Positions 8,873-19,388 of a stretch of 64,000 bases of DNA are shown piece after piece. The stretch is from Aureimonas jatrophae (GTDB lineage: Bacteria; Pseudomonadota; Alphaproteobacteria; Rhizobiales; Rhizobiaceae). Position 1 is the first letter of the stretch, and every line of letters begins with the position of its first letter. The stretch is taken from assembly GCF_900104035.1 (NCBI RefSeq), contig NZ_FNIT01000005.1, positions 248,001-312,000 of the forward strand, read 5' to 3'. The position numbers and the translations under genes are program-made. The notes beneath the pieces were generated by a model, which was not told the DNA's origin, ran no database searches, and saw only the letters and a program-made list of their open reading frames with translations.

Positions 8873-9646
8873 ATGAACCGACCCACAGCCGCTATCCGCG
8901 TGACCCGCCCCGCAGCCAAGCCCCGCACCGCGATGATCCTCGCGGCGGGCCTCGGCAAGCGCATGCGACCCATCACCTCCACGATCCCGAAGCCCCTCGT
9001 CGAGGTGCGCGGCAAGGCGCTGATCGACTACGGTCTCGATGCGCTCGCGCGCAACGGCGTCGAGCGCGTCGTCGTCAACGTCCACTACATGGCCGACCTT
9101 ATGCGCGCGCACCTGCGCAAGCGCCGCGACATGGACGTGATCATCTCCGACGAGACCGACAAGCTCCTGGAGTCGGGCGGCGGCATCGTGCGCGCCCGCC
9201 CGCTGATCGGCGAGGATCCGTTCTACCTCCTCAATGCCGACACGTTCTGGATCGACGGCTACAGAGATAATCTCGACCTCCTCGCCGACCTCTGGGACCC
9301 GGCGAAGTCCGACATCACCCTTCTGATCGCCGAGATGCGCCAGGCCACCGGCTACGAGGGCCGCGGCGACTTCACAATGGACAAGGAAGGCCGCTTGCGC
9401 CGCGTGGCCGAGCGCGACATGAGCCCCTTCATCTACGCCGGCGCCGGCATCCTGAATCCTGCGATCTTCGAGGGACTTCCCGAGGAGACCTTCTCCCTCA
9501 ACCGCGTCTTCGACACGGCGATCGCGGCCGATCGCCTCTACGGGGTACGGCTCGACGGCCTGTGGATCACCGTCGGAACTCCGGCCGCCGTGCGCGAGGC
9601 CAACGAGGCCTTCCTGGCCAGCACCGGACGCGTCCAGTACGCCTGA
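8873..9646 (+). CDS. murU: MurU-like nucleotidyltransferase
   Basis: A 257-residue sugar nucleotidyltransferase. The signature MILAAGLGKRMRP at residues 21-33 followed by TIPKPLVEV is the nucleotide-binding loop of the RmlA/GlmU superfamily. The upstream AmgK-like kinase and the short spacing (13 bases) point to MurU, which converts MurNAc-1-phosphate to UDP-MurNAc and so bypasses de novo synthesis and fosfomycin block. Related enzymes using mannose-1-phosphate share the fold, so substrate is inferred from context. The first 18 residues are poorly conserved-looking, and the true start could be slightly downstream. Confidence 0.82.
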   Translation: MNRPTAAIRVTRPAAKPRTAMILAAGLGKRMRPITSTIPKPLVEVRGKALIDYGLDALARNGVERVVVNVHYMADLMRAHLRKRRDMDVIISDETDKLLESGGGIVRARPLIGEDPFYLLNADTFWIDGYRDNLDLLADLWDPAKSDITLLIAEMRQATGYEGRGDFTMDKEGRLRRVAERDMSPFIYAGAGILNPAIFEGLPEETFSLNRVFDTAIAADRLYGVRLDGLWITVGTPAAVREANEAFLASTGRVQYA

Positions 9647-9776
9647 CATCGGCGCTTCGGGATCGAGACGGGACTGCGCCCTCGACCCGGCCTTGGGCAA
9701 GTCCGGGGTCTCGCCCGTCGGTGGGACGGGAACCCGGGCGGAGCCCACCGAGCCCAGACGCGCGACCCTCCGACGT

Positions 9777-9805
9777 TTGAACGCCCGTGCGGGCCCGGAT
9801 AGGAT
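9777..9805 (+). promoter_or_regulatory. Candidate promoter directly before addB
   Basis: TTGAAC (9777-9782), a 17-base spacer and TAGGAT (9800-9805) form a good vegetative promoter. The expected start of transcription, about 7 bases on, coincides with the addB ATG at 9812, which would make the mRNA leaderless or nearly so. Confidence 0.45.
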
Positions 9806-9811
9806 GCGGGC

Positions 9812-12800
9812 ATGCGCAGTCACGTCTTCTCGATCTCGCCGGGCCTCCCCTTTCTGCCGACCCTGGCGGAGGGCATTCTGGACGGGCACTTCCTGCCGGG
9901 CCTGGATCTTCGCGGCGACCCGCTCAAGCTGGCGGACCTGACGGTTCTCGTACCGACGCGCCGTGCGGCGCGGGCGCTGCAGGGCGAATTCGCGCGCGCG
10001 CTCGGCGGCCGGGCGGCCATCCTGCCGAGCGTGCGTCCGCTCGGCGAGGCGGAGGACGCGGCAGCTTTCCTGGACCTAGGTCCGGCGCCGCAGCTCGTGC
10101 CCGAGATGGCGATGCTGGAGCGGCGGCTGCTCCTGGCGCGGCTCGTCCGGCTCTGGAAGACGACGCTGAACCGTCAGTCCCTGCGCATCCTGACGGGCGA
10201 GGAGCGCGTTTTGCCGGCATCGGCTGCGGACGCCCTTTATCTCGCGAACGATCTGGCCGCGCTGCTCGACGAGGCGACGGACGACGAGGCAAGTCTGGCA
10301 GCCCTGCCGAATCTTGCGCCCGACCGCCTGGCGGAATGGTGGCAGCTCACGCTGACCTTTCTCGACATCCTCGCCCGTCAGTGGCCGGCGATCCTGGAAG
10401 AGCGGCAGTTGCAGGACCGGGCGGCGGCGCGCGTCGAGTGGTTCCGGCGCGAGGCGGAGCGGTTGCGGCGGCACGGCTCGCGCGGCGGCGTGGTGGTGGC
10501 CGGATCGACCGCGACGGCGCCCGCGACGCTCGACTTCTTTCGCGCCGTGGCGCGGCTCTCGAACGGCGCGCTGGTGCTTCCGGGCCTGGACTGCCATCTC
10601 GATGAGCCCAGCTTCCGCTGGATCGATCGCGCGCGCACGATCGCAGCGCCCGGCCATCCGCAGCATGGCCTGCGCCGGATCATGGAAGCGCTGCAGCTGG
10701 GTCGCGACGGCGTGCGCCAGACCGCGCCGGCGTCGGGCAGCGACCTTCTGGCGCGCGAGCGCTTCCTGTCGGAGGCGATGCGTCCCGCCGAGACAACCGA
10801 GCTTTGGGCCAGCCGCGATCTCGGCGAGCTCGCCGGGCCGGCGCTGCGCGGCGTCGACCTGATCGAGGCCGCGGACGAGCGCGAGGAGGCGCTCGCGATC
10901 GCGGTGGCGATTCGCGATGCCCTATCCGTGGAGGGCTCGACCGTGGCGCTGACGACGCCGGATCGCAACGTCGCGCGGCGTGTCGTCTCCGAACTCGAGC
11001 GCTTCGGGATCGCAGCCAACGACTCGGCGGGCCGCCCGCTCGGCTGCACCCCACCCGGAACGCTGACAACGCTGGCGCTGGACGCGGCGCTGCGTCCGGG
11101 CGATCCGATCGGCCTTCTGTCGCTTCTCAAGCATCCGCTGGTCCGGCTGGGCCTGACGGCAGCCCAGGCGCGCGAGGGCGCGCGCGCGATCGAGCTCCTG
11201 GCGCTGCGGGGCGGCGTCGGCACGGCGGACGCGCTCTCGCTCCCCGAACTCGTGCGCGGCCGCATCCGCCGCTTCGAGCTGGCGCGGGAGGATGCGGACC
11301 GCCTGCGCGCCAGTCGCGCGGTGGATCTGCTCGGTCCCGAGGAGCGCGGCTACGCAACCGAGGTCGCCGACAAGCTGCGGCTCGCGCTCGGGCCGCTTCT
11401 CGCGCTGCGCGGCGACGGCGAGACCGAGGTCGCGGACTATGCCGAGGCGCTGCGCGCCGCGCTGGAGGCGCTGGCGCGCGACGAGGAAGGCGAGCCGCGC
11501 CCGCTCTACGCGGAGGAAGCGGGAACGGCGATGGCCGACTTCCTGCGCGAGATGGGCGCCGCCCCCTCGACGGGCTTCAGCTTCGTGCCGGAAGAGCTGC
11601 CGGACGTCGTGCGGGCGCTGATGAGCGAGGTGACGGTGCGGCCCCGGGGCGGCCTGTCGCGGCGCGTCTTCGTGTGGGGCGCGCTGGAAGCGCGGCTGCA
11701 GAACGTCGACGTGATGATTCTGGCGGGCCTCAACGAGGGAACCTGGCCGCGCGCGGCGCGCTCGGACGCCTTCCTGTCGCGCGTCATGCGGGCGGAGATC
11801 GACCTCGACCCACCCGAGCGCCGCATCGGCCTGGCCGCACACGACATCTGGATGGCGATGGGCACACCGCGTGTCGTTCTCGCTCGTTCGTCGCGCGCAG
11901 GCGGGGCGCCTGCCATCCCCTCGCGCTGGCTGCAACGCATCCTGACGCTGGCCGGCCCCGCTGAAGCGCGGGCGATGCGCGAGCGTGGCCGGGTCTATCT
12001 CCATTATGCCGGGGCGATCGACGCGGCCAAGCCCGCCAGCGCGGCGACCCGCCCCGAACCGAGACCACCCGCCGAGGCACGGCCGACGCGCTATTCGGTG
12101 ACCGAGGTCGAGACACTGGTGCGCGATCCCTATGCGGTCCATGCGCGGCGCATCCTGCGGCTGGAGCCGCTGGAGCCGCTGATCCGCCAGCCCGGCGCAC
12201 CCGAGCGCGGCACGCTCTACCATGCCGTGTTGCACGAGTTCGTCTCGAAGGTCCGCGGCGATGATCCGCGCGCGGAAGGAAAGCTCCTGCAGATCGCCCG
12301 GACGCTGTTCGACCGCGAGAAGCTGCCGGCCGAGATCGAGGCCGTGTGGTGGCCGCGCATGGAAACGCTGGCGCACAACATGGTGGCCTGGGAGCGAACG
12401 CGGGCGCCCTTCGTCGAGGCGCGCTTCACCGAGGTCGAGGGCGAGGTCACGTTCGCCGATCTCGGCGTGACGCTGCGTGGATACGCCGACCGGATCGACC
12501 GGTTGCGCGGTGGGGCGATCGAGATCGTGGACTACAAGACCGGCACGCATCCCTCCGTACGCCAGGCACGCACGCTGCTGGCGCCGCAGCTTCCGCTGGA
12601 AGGGGCGATGGCGCGGCTCGGCGGCTTTGAGGCGCTGGGCGCCAAGCCCGGCGGCATTTCCGATCTCATCTACGTGCGGCTGCGCGAGCGCGAGTTCCTG
12701 GAGGAGCGGCTGGCGCATGCGGGCGGCCGCACCGGCGAGCCGCAGACGGGCGACGATCTGGCCGACGGAGCGCTGGCGAAGTTCCGCGCGCTCGCGGCGG

Positions 12801-12937
12801 TCTACAAGAGCGCGGAAAAGGGCTACCTGTCGCGCGCCCGGCCCTTCCTGGCCGGAGACTTCACCGGTCCCTACGACCATCTGGCGCGGGCGCGCGAGTG
12901 GAGCGTCGCCGCCGTCGACGAGGGAGAGGACGCATGA
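9812..12937 (+). CDS. addB: Double-strand break repair protein AddB
   Basis: A 1041-residue AddB, the helicase-like/nuclease partner of AddA in the RecBCD-type break-processing complex. The C-terminal RecB-family nuclease motif is IEIVDYKTG with Asp907, preceded by the GYADRIDRL block. The N-terminal part is the alphaproteobacterial type and shows no intact Walker A motif, so this subunit likely recognises Chi-like sites rather than unwinding DNA. I do not see the four-cysteine iron-sulphur cluster arrangement of the Bacillus protein. The stop overlaps the addA start (ATGA), so the two subunits are translationally coupled. It lies 165 bases after murU behind its own candidate promoter. Confidence 0.95.
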   Translation: MRSHVFSISPGLPFLPTLAEGILDGHFLPGLDLRGDPLKLADLTVLVPTRRAARALQGEFARALGGRAAILPSVRPLGEAEDAAAFLDLGPAPQLVPEMAMLERRLLLARLVRLWKTTLNRQSLRILTGEERVLPASAADALYLANDLAALLDEATDDEASLAALPNLAPDRLAEWWQLTLTFLDILARQWPAILEERQLQDRAAARVEWFRREAERLRRHGSRGGVVVAGSTATAPATLDFFRAVARLSNGALVLPGLDCHLDEPSFRWIDRARTIAAPGHPQHGLRRIMEALQLGRDGVRQTAPASGSDLLARERFLSEAMRPAETTELWASRDLGELAGPALRGVDLIEAADEREEALAIAVAIRDALSVEGSTVALTTPDRNVARRVVSELERFGIAANDSAGRPLGCTPPGTLTTLALDAALRPGDPIGLLSLLKHPLVRLGLTAAQAREGARAIELLALRGGVGTADALSLPELVRGRIRRFELAREDADRLRASRAVDLLGPEERGYATEVADKLRLALGPLLALRGDGETEVADYAEALRAALEALARDEEGEPRPLYAEEAGTAMADFLREMGAAPSTGFSFVPEELPDVVRALMSEVTVRPRGGLSRRVFVWGALEARLQNVDVMILAGLNEGTWPRAARSDAFLSRVMRAEIDLDPPERRIGLAAHDIWMAMGTPRVVLARSSRAGGAPAIPSRWLQRILTLAGPAEARAMRERGRVYLHYAGAIDAAKPASAATRPEPRPPAEARPTRYSVTEVETLVRDPYAVHARRILRLEPLEPLIRQPGAPERGTLYHAVLHEFVSKVRGDDPRAEGKLLQIARTLFDREKLPAEIEAVWWPRMETLAHNMVAWERTRAPFVEARFTEVEGEVTFADLGVTLRGYADRIDRLRGGAIEIVDYKTGTHPSVRQARTLLAPQLPLEGAMARLGGFEALGAKPGGISDLIYVRLREREFLEERLAHAGGRTGEPQTGDDLADGALAKFRALAAVYKSAEKGYLSRARPFLAGDFTGPYDHLARAREWSVAAVDEGEDA

Positions 12938-15900
12938 GCCGCGCCGTCTCGCGCGAAACCGAGCGGGCGCAGGCGCTCGCGTCCGACCCCACGCGCTCGG
13001 TGTTCGTCTCGGCCAATGCCGGGTCGGGCAAGACGCACGTCCTGACGGAGCGCGTCGTTCGCCTGCTGCTTGCCGGCGCCGAGCCCTCGAAGATCCTGTG
13101 TCTCACCTACACCAAGGCCGCGGCGGCCGAGATGCAGACCCGCGTCTTTCGACGCCTTGCGGGCTGGACGCGCTTGTCGGACGAGGCGCTGGGCGACGAG
13201 CTCGACCGGATGGAGCCTGGCCGGTCCCATGCGGGCGAGCGGCTGGCCGAAGCACGGCGCCTGTTCGCCCGCGCGCTGGAAACCCCGGGCGGTTTGAAGA
13301 TCCAGACGATCCATGCCTTCTGCGAGGCGGTGCTGCACCAGTTCCCGCTGGAGGCCAACATTCCCGGCCACTTCGAGGTGCTGGACGAGACGGAGTCGGC
13401 GATCCTGCTGGCGGAGGCGCGTCGCCTGCTCGTCACCGGCACGAAGCCCGGCTCCGCCGATCCCGAGGACGGCGCGCTGGCGCTGGCCTTTGCCGACGCG
13501 CTGGCGGCGGGCGGCGAATGGGGCCTCGACGCGCTTCTCGGCGAGATCGTCGCCAAGCGCGACCGGATCCGGGGCTTCATCGAGGGAGCCGGCGGGCTGG
13601 AGGAGGCGATCGCGCTCACCGCCCATGCGCTCGGCATCGACCCGGCCGAAACGGCCGAGACCGCGCTGGCGGCGGTGAACGATCCGCCGGGCTTCGACCG
13701 CGACTTCCGCCGGGCGTTGGGTTTGGCGGCCGGCGACAGCGACAAGGCGACCGATGCGACCCTTCTCGGCAAGCTCGCCGACTTCGAGAGCGCGGCTACG
13801 GCGCAAGCGCGCTTCGAGGCGCTGGGGGCCATCCTCCTGACGGCGGCCGGCGAGCGCCGCAAGCCGGGCTCGGTCGCGACCAAGGCGGTGGCCGGCCGCT
13901 TTCCCGATTTTGCGGAACGCCTGGCCACCGCCGGCGATGCGCTGGATAGGCTGGCCGAGCGGCTCGCGACGCTGCGGCTCTTTTCGGCCAGCCGCGCGGC
14001 GCTGCGCATCGCGGAGCGGCTCGACGCCGACTATCAGGCCCTCAAGCGCCGGCGCGGCCGGCTCGACTTCGAGGACCTGATCGTGCGCACGGCCGACCTT
14101 CTCCTGCGCGGCGAGGCGGCGGCCTGGGTCCACTTCAAGCTCGACCAGGGCATCGACCACGTGCTGGTCGACGAAGCGCAGGATACGAGCCCGCGCCAGT
14201 GGCAGGTGGTGCGCCAGCTGGTGGAGGAGTTCTTCGGCGAGACGCAGGCTCGCGCCCGGCCGCGAACCGTGTTCGCGGTGGGCGACGAGAAGCAGTCGAT
14301 CTACTCCTTCCAGGGCGCCTCGCCGGCCATGTTCGCGGCCGAGCGGCGAAGCTTGGAGGCTCTGGCGAAGAACGCGGGCCTGCCCTTCTCGCGGGTCGAG
14401 CTGCACCAGAGCTTCCGTTCCGTGCCGGCCGTGCTCGACGCCGTGGATCGCGTCTTCCGGGACGAGGGTGACCGGCGCGGCCTGTCGAGCGGCAACGAGC
14501 CCCCCGTGCACGTCTCGGCCCGCACGAGCGACCCCGGCCTGATCGAGGTCTGGCCGAGCCTCGTGCCGGCGGCCGCGGTCGCCAGCGACGACTGGCTCGA
14601 CCCGATCGATCACCAGCCCGCCTCGGCCCCGCCGAGCCGCCTTGCGCGGCGCATCGCCGAGACGATCCGGCGCTGGATCGGCCAGCCGGTGCGCGTGCGC
14701 GGCGAGACGAGGCCGATCACGGCGGGCGATGTCCTCATCCTCGTGCGCAAGCGCTCGGGCTTCGTCGCTGCCATGGGCGCGGCGCTGCGCGAGGCCGCGC
14801 TGCCGGTGGCGGGCGCCGACCGCCTCGTGATCACCGACCATATCGCGGTCCAGGACCTGATGGCGTTGGGCCGAACGGTGTCCAACGCCGAGGACGAGCT
14901 GTCGCTCGCCGCCGTTCTGAAGAGCCCGCTCTTCGGCTTCACGGACGAGGACCTGACGGCGTTGGCCCTGTCGCGCGACCCCAAGCGACCCGAGTCGCTC
15001 TACTTGGCCTTGCGTCGCCTCGCGCGGCCGCGCGGCGCGGCGCTCGTGCCGCCCTTCGTGCCGGAGGCCGAGCGCACGCGCTTCCTTGCGCTGTGCCGGA
15101 CGAGCTTCGAGCGCCTGGAGGAGCTGCGTAGGCGCTCGGGCTTCGACACGGTGTTCCCGTTTTTCGCGCGCATCCTTGGGCCGGAGGGCGGGCGTGCCGC
15201 GCTGGTGGGTCGCCTCGGCTCGGAGGCGGGCACCGTGGTGGACGCCTTTCTCGACCTCGCCCTTGCGGAGGAGGAGGCCGGACGCGGCGGGCTGGACGCC
15301 TTTCTTGCCGATCTCGAGGCGTCACCGCCCGAGATCAAGCGCGAGATGGATCACGGGCGCGGCGAGGTGCGCATCATGACCGCGCACGCGTCGAAGGGCC
15401 TGGAAGCGCCGGTGGTCTTCCTGGTGGATCCGGGCTCGGCTCCCTTCAGTCGCACGCACGGCGCGCGGCTCATGGAGTGGACCGGCATGCCCGGCTGCCC
15501 GGCGGGCGCGGCGCCTGGCTTCCTGTGGTGCCCGGAGAAGGGTGCGCGCAACGCCGTCGTCGAGCAGTTGCAGGATGTCGAGCGGCAGGCCGCCGAGGAC
15601 GAATACCGTCGCCTCCTGTATGTGGGTCTGACACGCGCGGCCGACCGCCTCGTGGTCTGCGGCATTGCGGGTCAGCGCGGGCCGGACGAGGCATCGTGGG
15701 CGATGCGGGTGCGCGCGGCGCTGGGAGGCGACGGCGCGCGCGAGATCCGGGATCCGCAGACCGACGAGCTGCTGGCCCTGCGCATCGGCGAGGAGTCGGA
15801 CGAGCGGATCGATGCCCCAGCGCTCGCGCCCGAGCCACAGGCGTCCGTGCGATCCGTCGACCTCTGGAAGCTCGATCCCGAGCCCTTGCCGCCGCGTCCG

Positions 15901-16530
15901 CTGACGCCCTCCACGGCGGGCGGGGCGAGCCGCATCGAGATCGTCGCCGATACCGAACCATCGCTTCCCGGCTTCAACGGACGATTGGCCTTGGAGCGCG
16001 GGCGCCTCATGCATCGCCTGCTCCAGGTCCTGCCCGAACTGCCGCATGAGGATCGTCACCCGACCGCCGCGGCCTATCTGCAGCGTGCCGGCGCGGAGTT
16101 CTCGGACGAGGAGCGCGACGCGATGCTGGCGGCCGTGGAAGCGGTGCTGGACGACCCGGCGCACGGCGCGCTGTTTGCAGACGGTAGCCGGGCAGAGGTG
16201 ACGGTCGCGGGCGAGATCGAGCTCGGCGGCGTCACCTACGCGGTGAACGGTGCGATCGATCGGCTCGCGGTCGGGCCCGAGGTTGTCCACATCCTCGACT
16301 ACAAGACGAACGCACCGTTTCCTGAATCGCTCAGCGAGGTGCCGGAGGCCATGCGCCTGCAGCTCGCCCTCTACCGCGAACTGGTCCGCCCCCTCTTCCC
16401 GGCCCTGGAGATCAGGACATCGCTGCTCTTCACCGAGGGGCCGCTCCTCATGCCGGTGCCGCCCGAGGCGCTGGACGAGGCGCTGGCCGCACGCGCCGCG
16501 CGTGCACAGGCCGCCGCCCACGCGGCTTGA
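12934..16530 (+). CDS. addA: Double-strand break repair helicase AddA
   Basis: A 1198-residue UvrD-type helicase fused to a C-terminal nuclease. Walker A is ANAGSGKT at residues 27-34, the Walker B motif is [10 protein letters not shown], and helicase motifs including [13 protein letters not shown] and [11 protein letters not shown] are clear. The nuclease domain ends with [10 protein letters not shown] (Asp1122). With AddB it resects broken ends to load RecA. The start at 12934 sits in the addB stop (ATGA) behind AGGGAGAGGA; an in-frame upstream start at 12898 would overlap addB by 40 bases and is less likely. Confidence 0.97.
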   Translation: MSRAVSRETERAQALASDPTRSVFVSANAGSGKTHVLTERVVRLLLAGAEPSKILCLTYTKAAAAEMQTRVFRRLAGWTRLSDEALGDELDRMEPGRSHAGERLAEARRLFARALETPGGLKIQTIHAFCEAVLHQFPLEANIPGHFEVLDETESAILLAEARRLLVTGTKPGSADPEDGALALAFADALAAGGEWGLDALLGEIVAKRDRIRGFIEGAGGLEEAIALTAHALGIDPAETAETALAAVNDPPGFDRDFRRALGLAAGDSDKATDATLLGKLADFESAATAQARFEALGAILLTAAGERRKPGSVATKAVAGRFPDFAERLATAGDALDRLAERLATLRLFSASRAALRIAERLDADYQALKRRRGRLDFEDLIVRTADLLLRGEAAAWVHFKLDQGIDHVLVDEAQDTSPRQWQVVRQLVEEFFGETQARARPRTVFAVGDEKQSIYSFQGASPAMFAAERRSLEALAKNAGLPFSRVELHQSFRSVPAVLDAVDRVFRDEGDRRGLSSGNEPPVHVSARTSDPGLIEVWPSLVPAAAVASDDWLDPIDHQPASAPPSRLARRIAETIRRWIGQPVRVRGETRPITAGDVLILVRKRSGFVAAMGAALREAALPVAGADRLVITDHIAVQDLMALGRTVSNAEDELSLAAVLKSPLFGFTDEDLTALALSRDPKRPESLYLALRRLARPRGAALVPPFVPEAERTRFLALCRTSFERLEELRRRSGFDTVFPFFARILGPEGGRAALVGRLGSEAGTVVDAFLDLALAEEEAGRGGLDAFLADLEASPPEIKREMDHGRGEVRIMTAHASKGLEAPVVFLVDPGSAPFSRTHGARLMEWTGMPGCPAGAAPGFLWCPEKGARNAVVEQLQDVERQAAEDEYRRLLYVGLTRAADRLVVCGIAGQRGPDEASWAMRVRAALGGDGAREIRDPQTDELLALRIGEESDERIDAPALAPEPQASVRSVDLWKLDPEPLPPRPLTPSTAGGASRIEIVADTEPSLPGFNGRLALERGRLMHRLLQVLPELPHEDRHPTAAAYLQRAGAEFSDEERDAMLAAVEAVLDDPAHGALFADGSRAEVTVAGEIELGGVTYAVNGAIDRLAVGPEVVHILDYKTNAPFPESLSEVPEAMRLQLALYRELVRPLFPALEIRTSLLFTEGPLLMPVPPEALDEALAARAARAQAAAHAA

Positions 16531-16652
16531 ACCGGTGCCTGCCCCCATCTACCTATGCGGGGACGCGGAACCGAGGGACTCATGGCCTTCTGTTCCCGCC
16601 CCGCACGTGGCCCCTCGCAACCAGCGTCGAGGCCCTTTCCCAGGAGCCGAGC

Positions 16653-16976
16653 ATGGCCACCAAGACCATCGACAGCAGCAACTTCCAGTCCGACGTCCTC
16701 CAGTCCGCCAAGCCAGTTGTGGTGGACTTCTGGGCGGAGTGGTGCGGTCCGTGCAAGATGATCGCCCCGAGCCTCGAGGAGATCGCGGCCGAGAACCAGG
16801 GTATCGACGTCGTAAAGGTGAACATCGACGAGAACCCGGATCTCGCCGCGCAGTTCGGCGTGCGCTCGATCCCGACGCTCATGCTCTTTAAGAACGGCGA
16901 GCAGGCGAGCGTCCAGGTCGGCGCCGCGCCCAAGAGCAAGCTGGTGGCCTGGATCAACTCCAACACCGCCGCCTGA
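16653..16976 (+). CDS. trxA: Thioredoxin
   Basis: A 107-residue thioredoxin with the redox active site WCGPC (Cys31, Cys34) and the cis-proline segment SIPTLMLF. It reduces cytoplasmic protein disulphides using thioredoxin reductase. Start chosen at 16653 behind CAGGAG; the longer open frame from 16527 adds a sequence unlike any thioredoxin. It stands 122 bases after addA, the usual rhizobial order, and ends at a strong bidirectional terminator shared with the convergent folC. Confidence 0.98.
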   Translation: MATKTIDSSNFQSDVLQSAKPVVVDFWAEWCGPCKMIAPSLEEIAAENQGIDVVKVNIDENPDLAAQFGVRSIPTLMLFKNGEQASVQVGAAPKSKLVAWINSNTAA

Positions 16977-16998
16977 TTTATCGATCTGACAATCGTCG

Positions 16999-17032
16999 AA
17001 AGGGCTCGCCGGTTCGCCGGCGGGCCCTTTTT
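16999..17032. terminator. Bidirectional terminator between trxA and folC
   Basis: A 14-base stem (16999-17012 with 17017-17030, one T:G pair) is capped by a stable TTCG tetraloop. It has T residues after the stem on the plus strand and on the minus strand as well (AAA before the 5' arm), suiting the convergent trxA and folC. Confidence 0.9.
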
Positions 17033-17035
17033 GCG

Positions 17036-18391
17036 TCAGCGGGGCGCGAGGTCGCTGTCGCGCAGCACGTCGCCTGCCAGATACAGCGAGCCGCAGACGA
17101 GGACGCGCGGCGGCGCCTCCCCCTCCCGCAGACCTGTTGCGATACGGGCCAAGGCCTCGGCGACGCCGGGCGCCGCTTCGGCTCGCAGGCCCGCCTCGCG
17201 TGCCGCGAGCGCCAGCGTCTCTGGCGAGAGCGCCGCATCGCTCGTCGGGATCGGCACGCAGCGCACGTCGCGCGCCATGCCCTGAAAGTGACGGAAGAAG
17301 CCGACCGGCTCCTTGGTCGAGAGCATACCGCAAACGAGATGGAGCGGGCGCGGCGCGCGATCCTCCATCTCGGCCAAGGCTTCGGCGATCACCGCACCCG
17401 CTCCCGGGTTGTGGCCGCCGTCCAGCCAGAGTTCGGAGCCTGCCGGCAGCGTCTCGAAGAGCGGCCCCGTCGTGATGCGTTGCAGACGGCCCGGCCACTG
17501 CGCGTTGGTCAGTCCCCGCGCGATCGCCCCGCCGGCCGGTTGGAAGCCGGCCGCACGCAGCGCCGCGATCGCGGTCGCCGCGTTGCCGATCTGGTGCCGA
17601 CCTGGAAGTCGCGGCAGGGTGAGATCGAGCAGTCCCGCATCGTCCTGGTAGACGAGGCGCCCACGCTCGGCATACGCGAGGAAGTCTTCGCCGTAGACCT
17701 TGACCGGCGCGCGCGTGCGGGCGGCGCGATCGCGCAAGACATCCAACGCCGCCGCTTCCGTCTGCGGGCCGATCACCACCGGCGAGCCCACCTTGAAGAT
17801 GCCGGCCTTCTCGGCGGCGATGAGTTCCACCCGGTCGCCGAGATAGGGCTGGTGGTCGAGCGAGATGGCGGTGACGACAGTGGCGGCGGGATGATCCACG
17901 ACGTTGGTCGCATCGAGCCGCCCGCCAAGGCCGACCTCGACCAGCGCCGCGTCGGCCGGATGTTCCGCAAACAGCAGAAAGGCGACGGCCGACAACATCT
18001 CGAAGACCGTGACGGCCTCCTCGCCGTTCGCCGCGCGCGCACGACGGATCGCCTCCGCGAGCACCGCGTCGTCGACCAACTGCCCCGGCTTGCCGCGCCG
18101 TCCCAAACGGTAGCGCTCGTGCCAGCGCACGAGGTGGGGCGAGGTATGGACATGGGCGGCCAGTCCCTCGGCCTCCAGGATCGCCCGCATGAAGCTGACC
18201 GTGGAGCCCTTGCCGTTGGTGCCGGCGACATGAATCACCGGCGGCAGGCGCGTCTGCGGATCGCCCAGCGCGTGAAGAAGCCGCCGGATGCGCTCCAGCC
18301 CGAGGTCGAACCCCTTCGGGTGGCGCTCCATCAGCCCCGCGATCTCGCGGTCCGCTTCCGCGGTGTCCGCGCTCGGGAAGGAGGAGGTCAA
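17036..18391 (-). CDS. folC: Folylpolyglutamate synthase / dihydrofolate synthase
   Basis: A Mur-ligase family protein of about 451 residues that adds glutamate to dihydropteroate and folates. The ATP-binding loop reads HVAGTNGKGSTVSF, followed by TSPHLVRWHER and the EVGLGGRLDATN block. No ATG lies near the family N terminus. The best start is a TTG at 18391, giving MTSSFPSADTAEAD, only 5 bases after the accD stop; an in-frame ATG at 18331 would shorten it by 20 residues. It ends the trpF-trpB-trpA-accD-folC series and runs into the shared terminator. Confidence 0.93.
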   Translation of the reverse strand: MTSSFPSADTAEADREIAGLMERHPKGFDLGLERIRRLLHALGDPQTRLPPVIHVAGTNGKGSTVSFMRAILEAEGLAAHVHTSPHLVRWHERYRLGRRGKPGQLVDDAVLAEAIRRARAANGEEAVTVFEMLSAVAFLLFAEHPADAALVEVGLGGRLDATNVVDHPAATVVTAISLDHQPYLGDRVELIAAEKAGIFKVGSPVVIGPQTEAAALDVLRDRAARTRAPVKVYGEDFLAYAERGRLVYQDDAGLLDLTLPRLPGRHQIGNAATAIAALRAAGFQPAGGAIARGLTNAQWPGRLQRITTGPLFETLPAGSELWLDGGHNPGAGAVIAEALAEMEDRAPRPLHLVCGMLSTKEPVGFFRHFQGMARDVRCVPIPTSDAALSPETLALAAREAGLRAEAAPGVAEALARIATGLREGEAPPRVLVCGSLYLAGDVLRDSDLAPR

Positions 18392-18396
18392 AGCGG

Positions 18397-19323
18397 TCAG
18401 GCCGGCTCGGGCTGGACGGTGGCCGGTGGTTCCGCAGCGACGGCCGGTTGGATCACGGGCTCCGTGGCGGGCGCCTTGGTCAGCACCGACAGGAGCTTGG
18501 CGATCGTGCCTTTGAGCTCGTGACGGTGGACCACCATGTCCACCATGCCGTGCTCCATCAGGTATTCGGAGCGTTGGAAGCCCTCGGGCAGCTTCTCGCG
18601 GATCGTCTGCTCGATGACGCGCGCGCCCGCAAAGCCGATCACAGCACCCGGCTCGGCGATGTGGACGTCGCCGAGCATGGCGTAGGAGGCGGTGACGCCG
18701 CCCGTGGTCGGGTTGGTCAGGACGACGATGTAGGGAAGCCCCGCGTCCTTCACCATCTCGACGGCCACCGTGGTGCGCGGCAGCTGCATGAGCGACAGGA
18801 TGCCCTCCTGCATGCGCGCACCGCCCGAGCCTGCGAAGAGCACGAGCGGGCGCTTGCGATCGACCGCCGTCTCGGCCGCGGTCACGATCGCCTCGCCTGC
18901 CGCCATGCCGAGCGAGCCGCCCATGAACGCGAAGTCCTGGACCGCCGCCACGATGGGCAGACCCTCGAGCGCGCCGGCCGCGACCAGCACGGAGTCCTCC
19001 AGCCCGGTCTTGGCCTTGTAGTCTTTGAGACGGTCCACGTAGCGCTTGGAGTCGCGGAACTTGAGCGGGTCGAGCGGCACCTTCTCGAGCGCGATCTCCT
19101 CGAAGACGCCGCCGTCGAATAAGTGCGTCAGCCGGTCCCGCGCCCCGATCTTCATATGGAAGTTCGAGGTCGGGATGACGAACTGGTTCGCCTCCAGATC
19201 CTTGTGGAAGATCATCTCGCCGGTCTCGGGACATTTGATCCAGAGATTCTCCGGCACCTCGCGCGGCTGCTGGCCGAGCAGCGAGGAGATCTTCGGGCGG
19301 ACGTAGTTGGTGATCCAGTTCAT
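18397..19323 (-). CDS. accD: Acetyl-CoA carboxylase carboxyltransferase subunit beta
   Basis: A 308-residue AccD, the biotin-carboxyltransferase beta subunit that makes malonyl-CoA for fatty acid synthesis. The carboxyltransferase core is intact ([41 protein letters not shown]). The N-terminal zinc ribbon is degenerate: only Cys31 of the four expected cysteines remains, with Thr34, Ile50 and Ser53 at the others. It lies between trpA and folC, the classic alphaproteobacterial arrangement. The C-terminal 30 residues are Pro/Ala/Glu-rich and look unstructured. Confidence 0.97.
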   Translation of the reverse strand: MNWITNYVRPKISSLLGQQPREVPENLWIKCPETGEMIFHKDLEANQFVIPTSNFHMKIGARDRLTHLFDGGVFEEIALEKVPLDPLKFRDSKRYVDRLKDYKAKTGLEDSVLVAAGALEGLPIVAAVQDFAFMGGSLGMAAGEAIVTAAETAVDRKRPLVLFAGSGGARMQEGILSLMQLPRTTVAVEMVKDAGLPYIVVLTNPTTGGVTASYAMLGDVHIAEPGAVIGFAGARVIEQTIREKLPEGFQRSEYLMEHGMVDMVVHRHELKGTIAKLLSVLTKAPATEPVIQPAVAAEPPATVQPEPA

Positions 19324-19388
19324 GCGGTTCTCCGGGCGGAGGCCGGCGTGGCGCCGGAGGCGTTCAGGGATGGGATGTGAGGGCGGAC

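Noticed and set aside
13107-14841. Long antisense frames over addA and addB
   Set aside because: They are high-GC shadows without domain motifs, and the helicase/nuclease genes are complete with all motifs.
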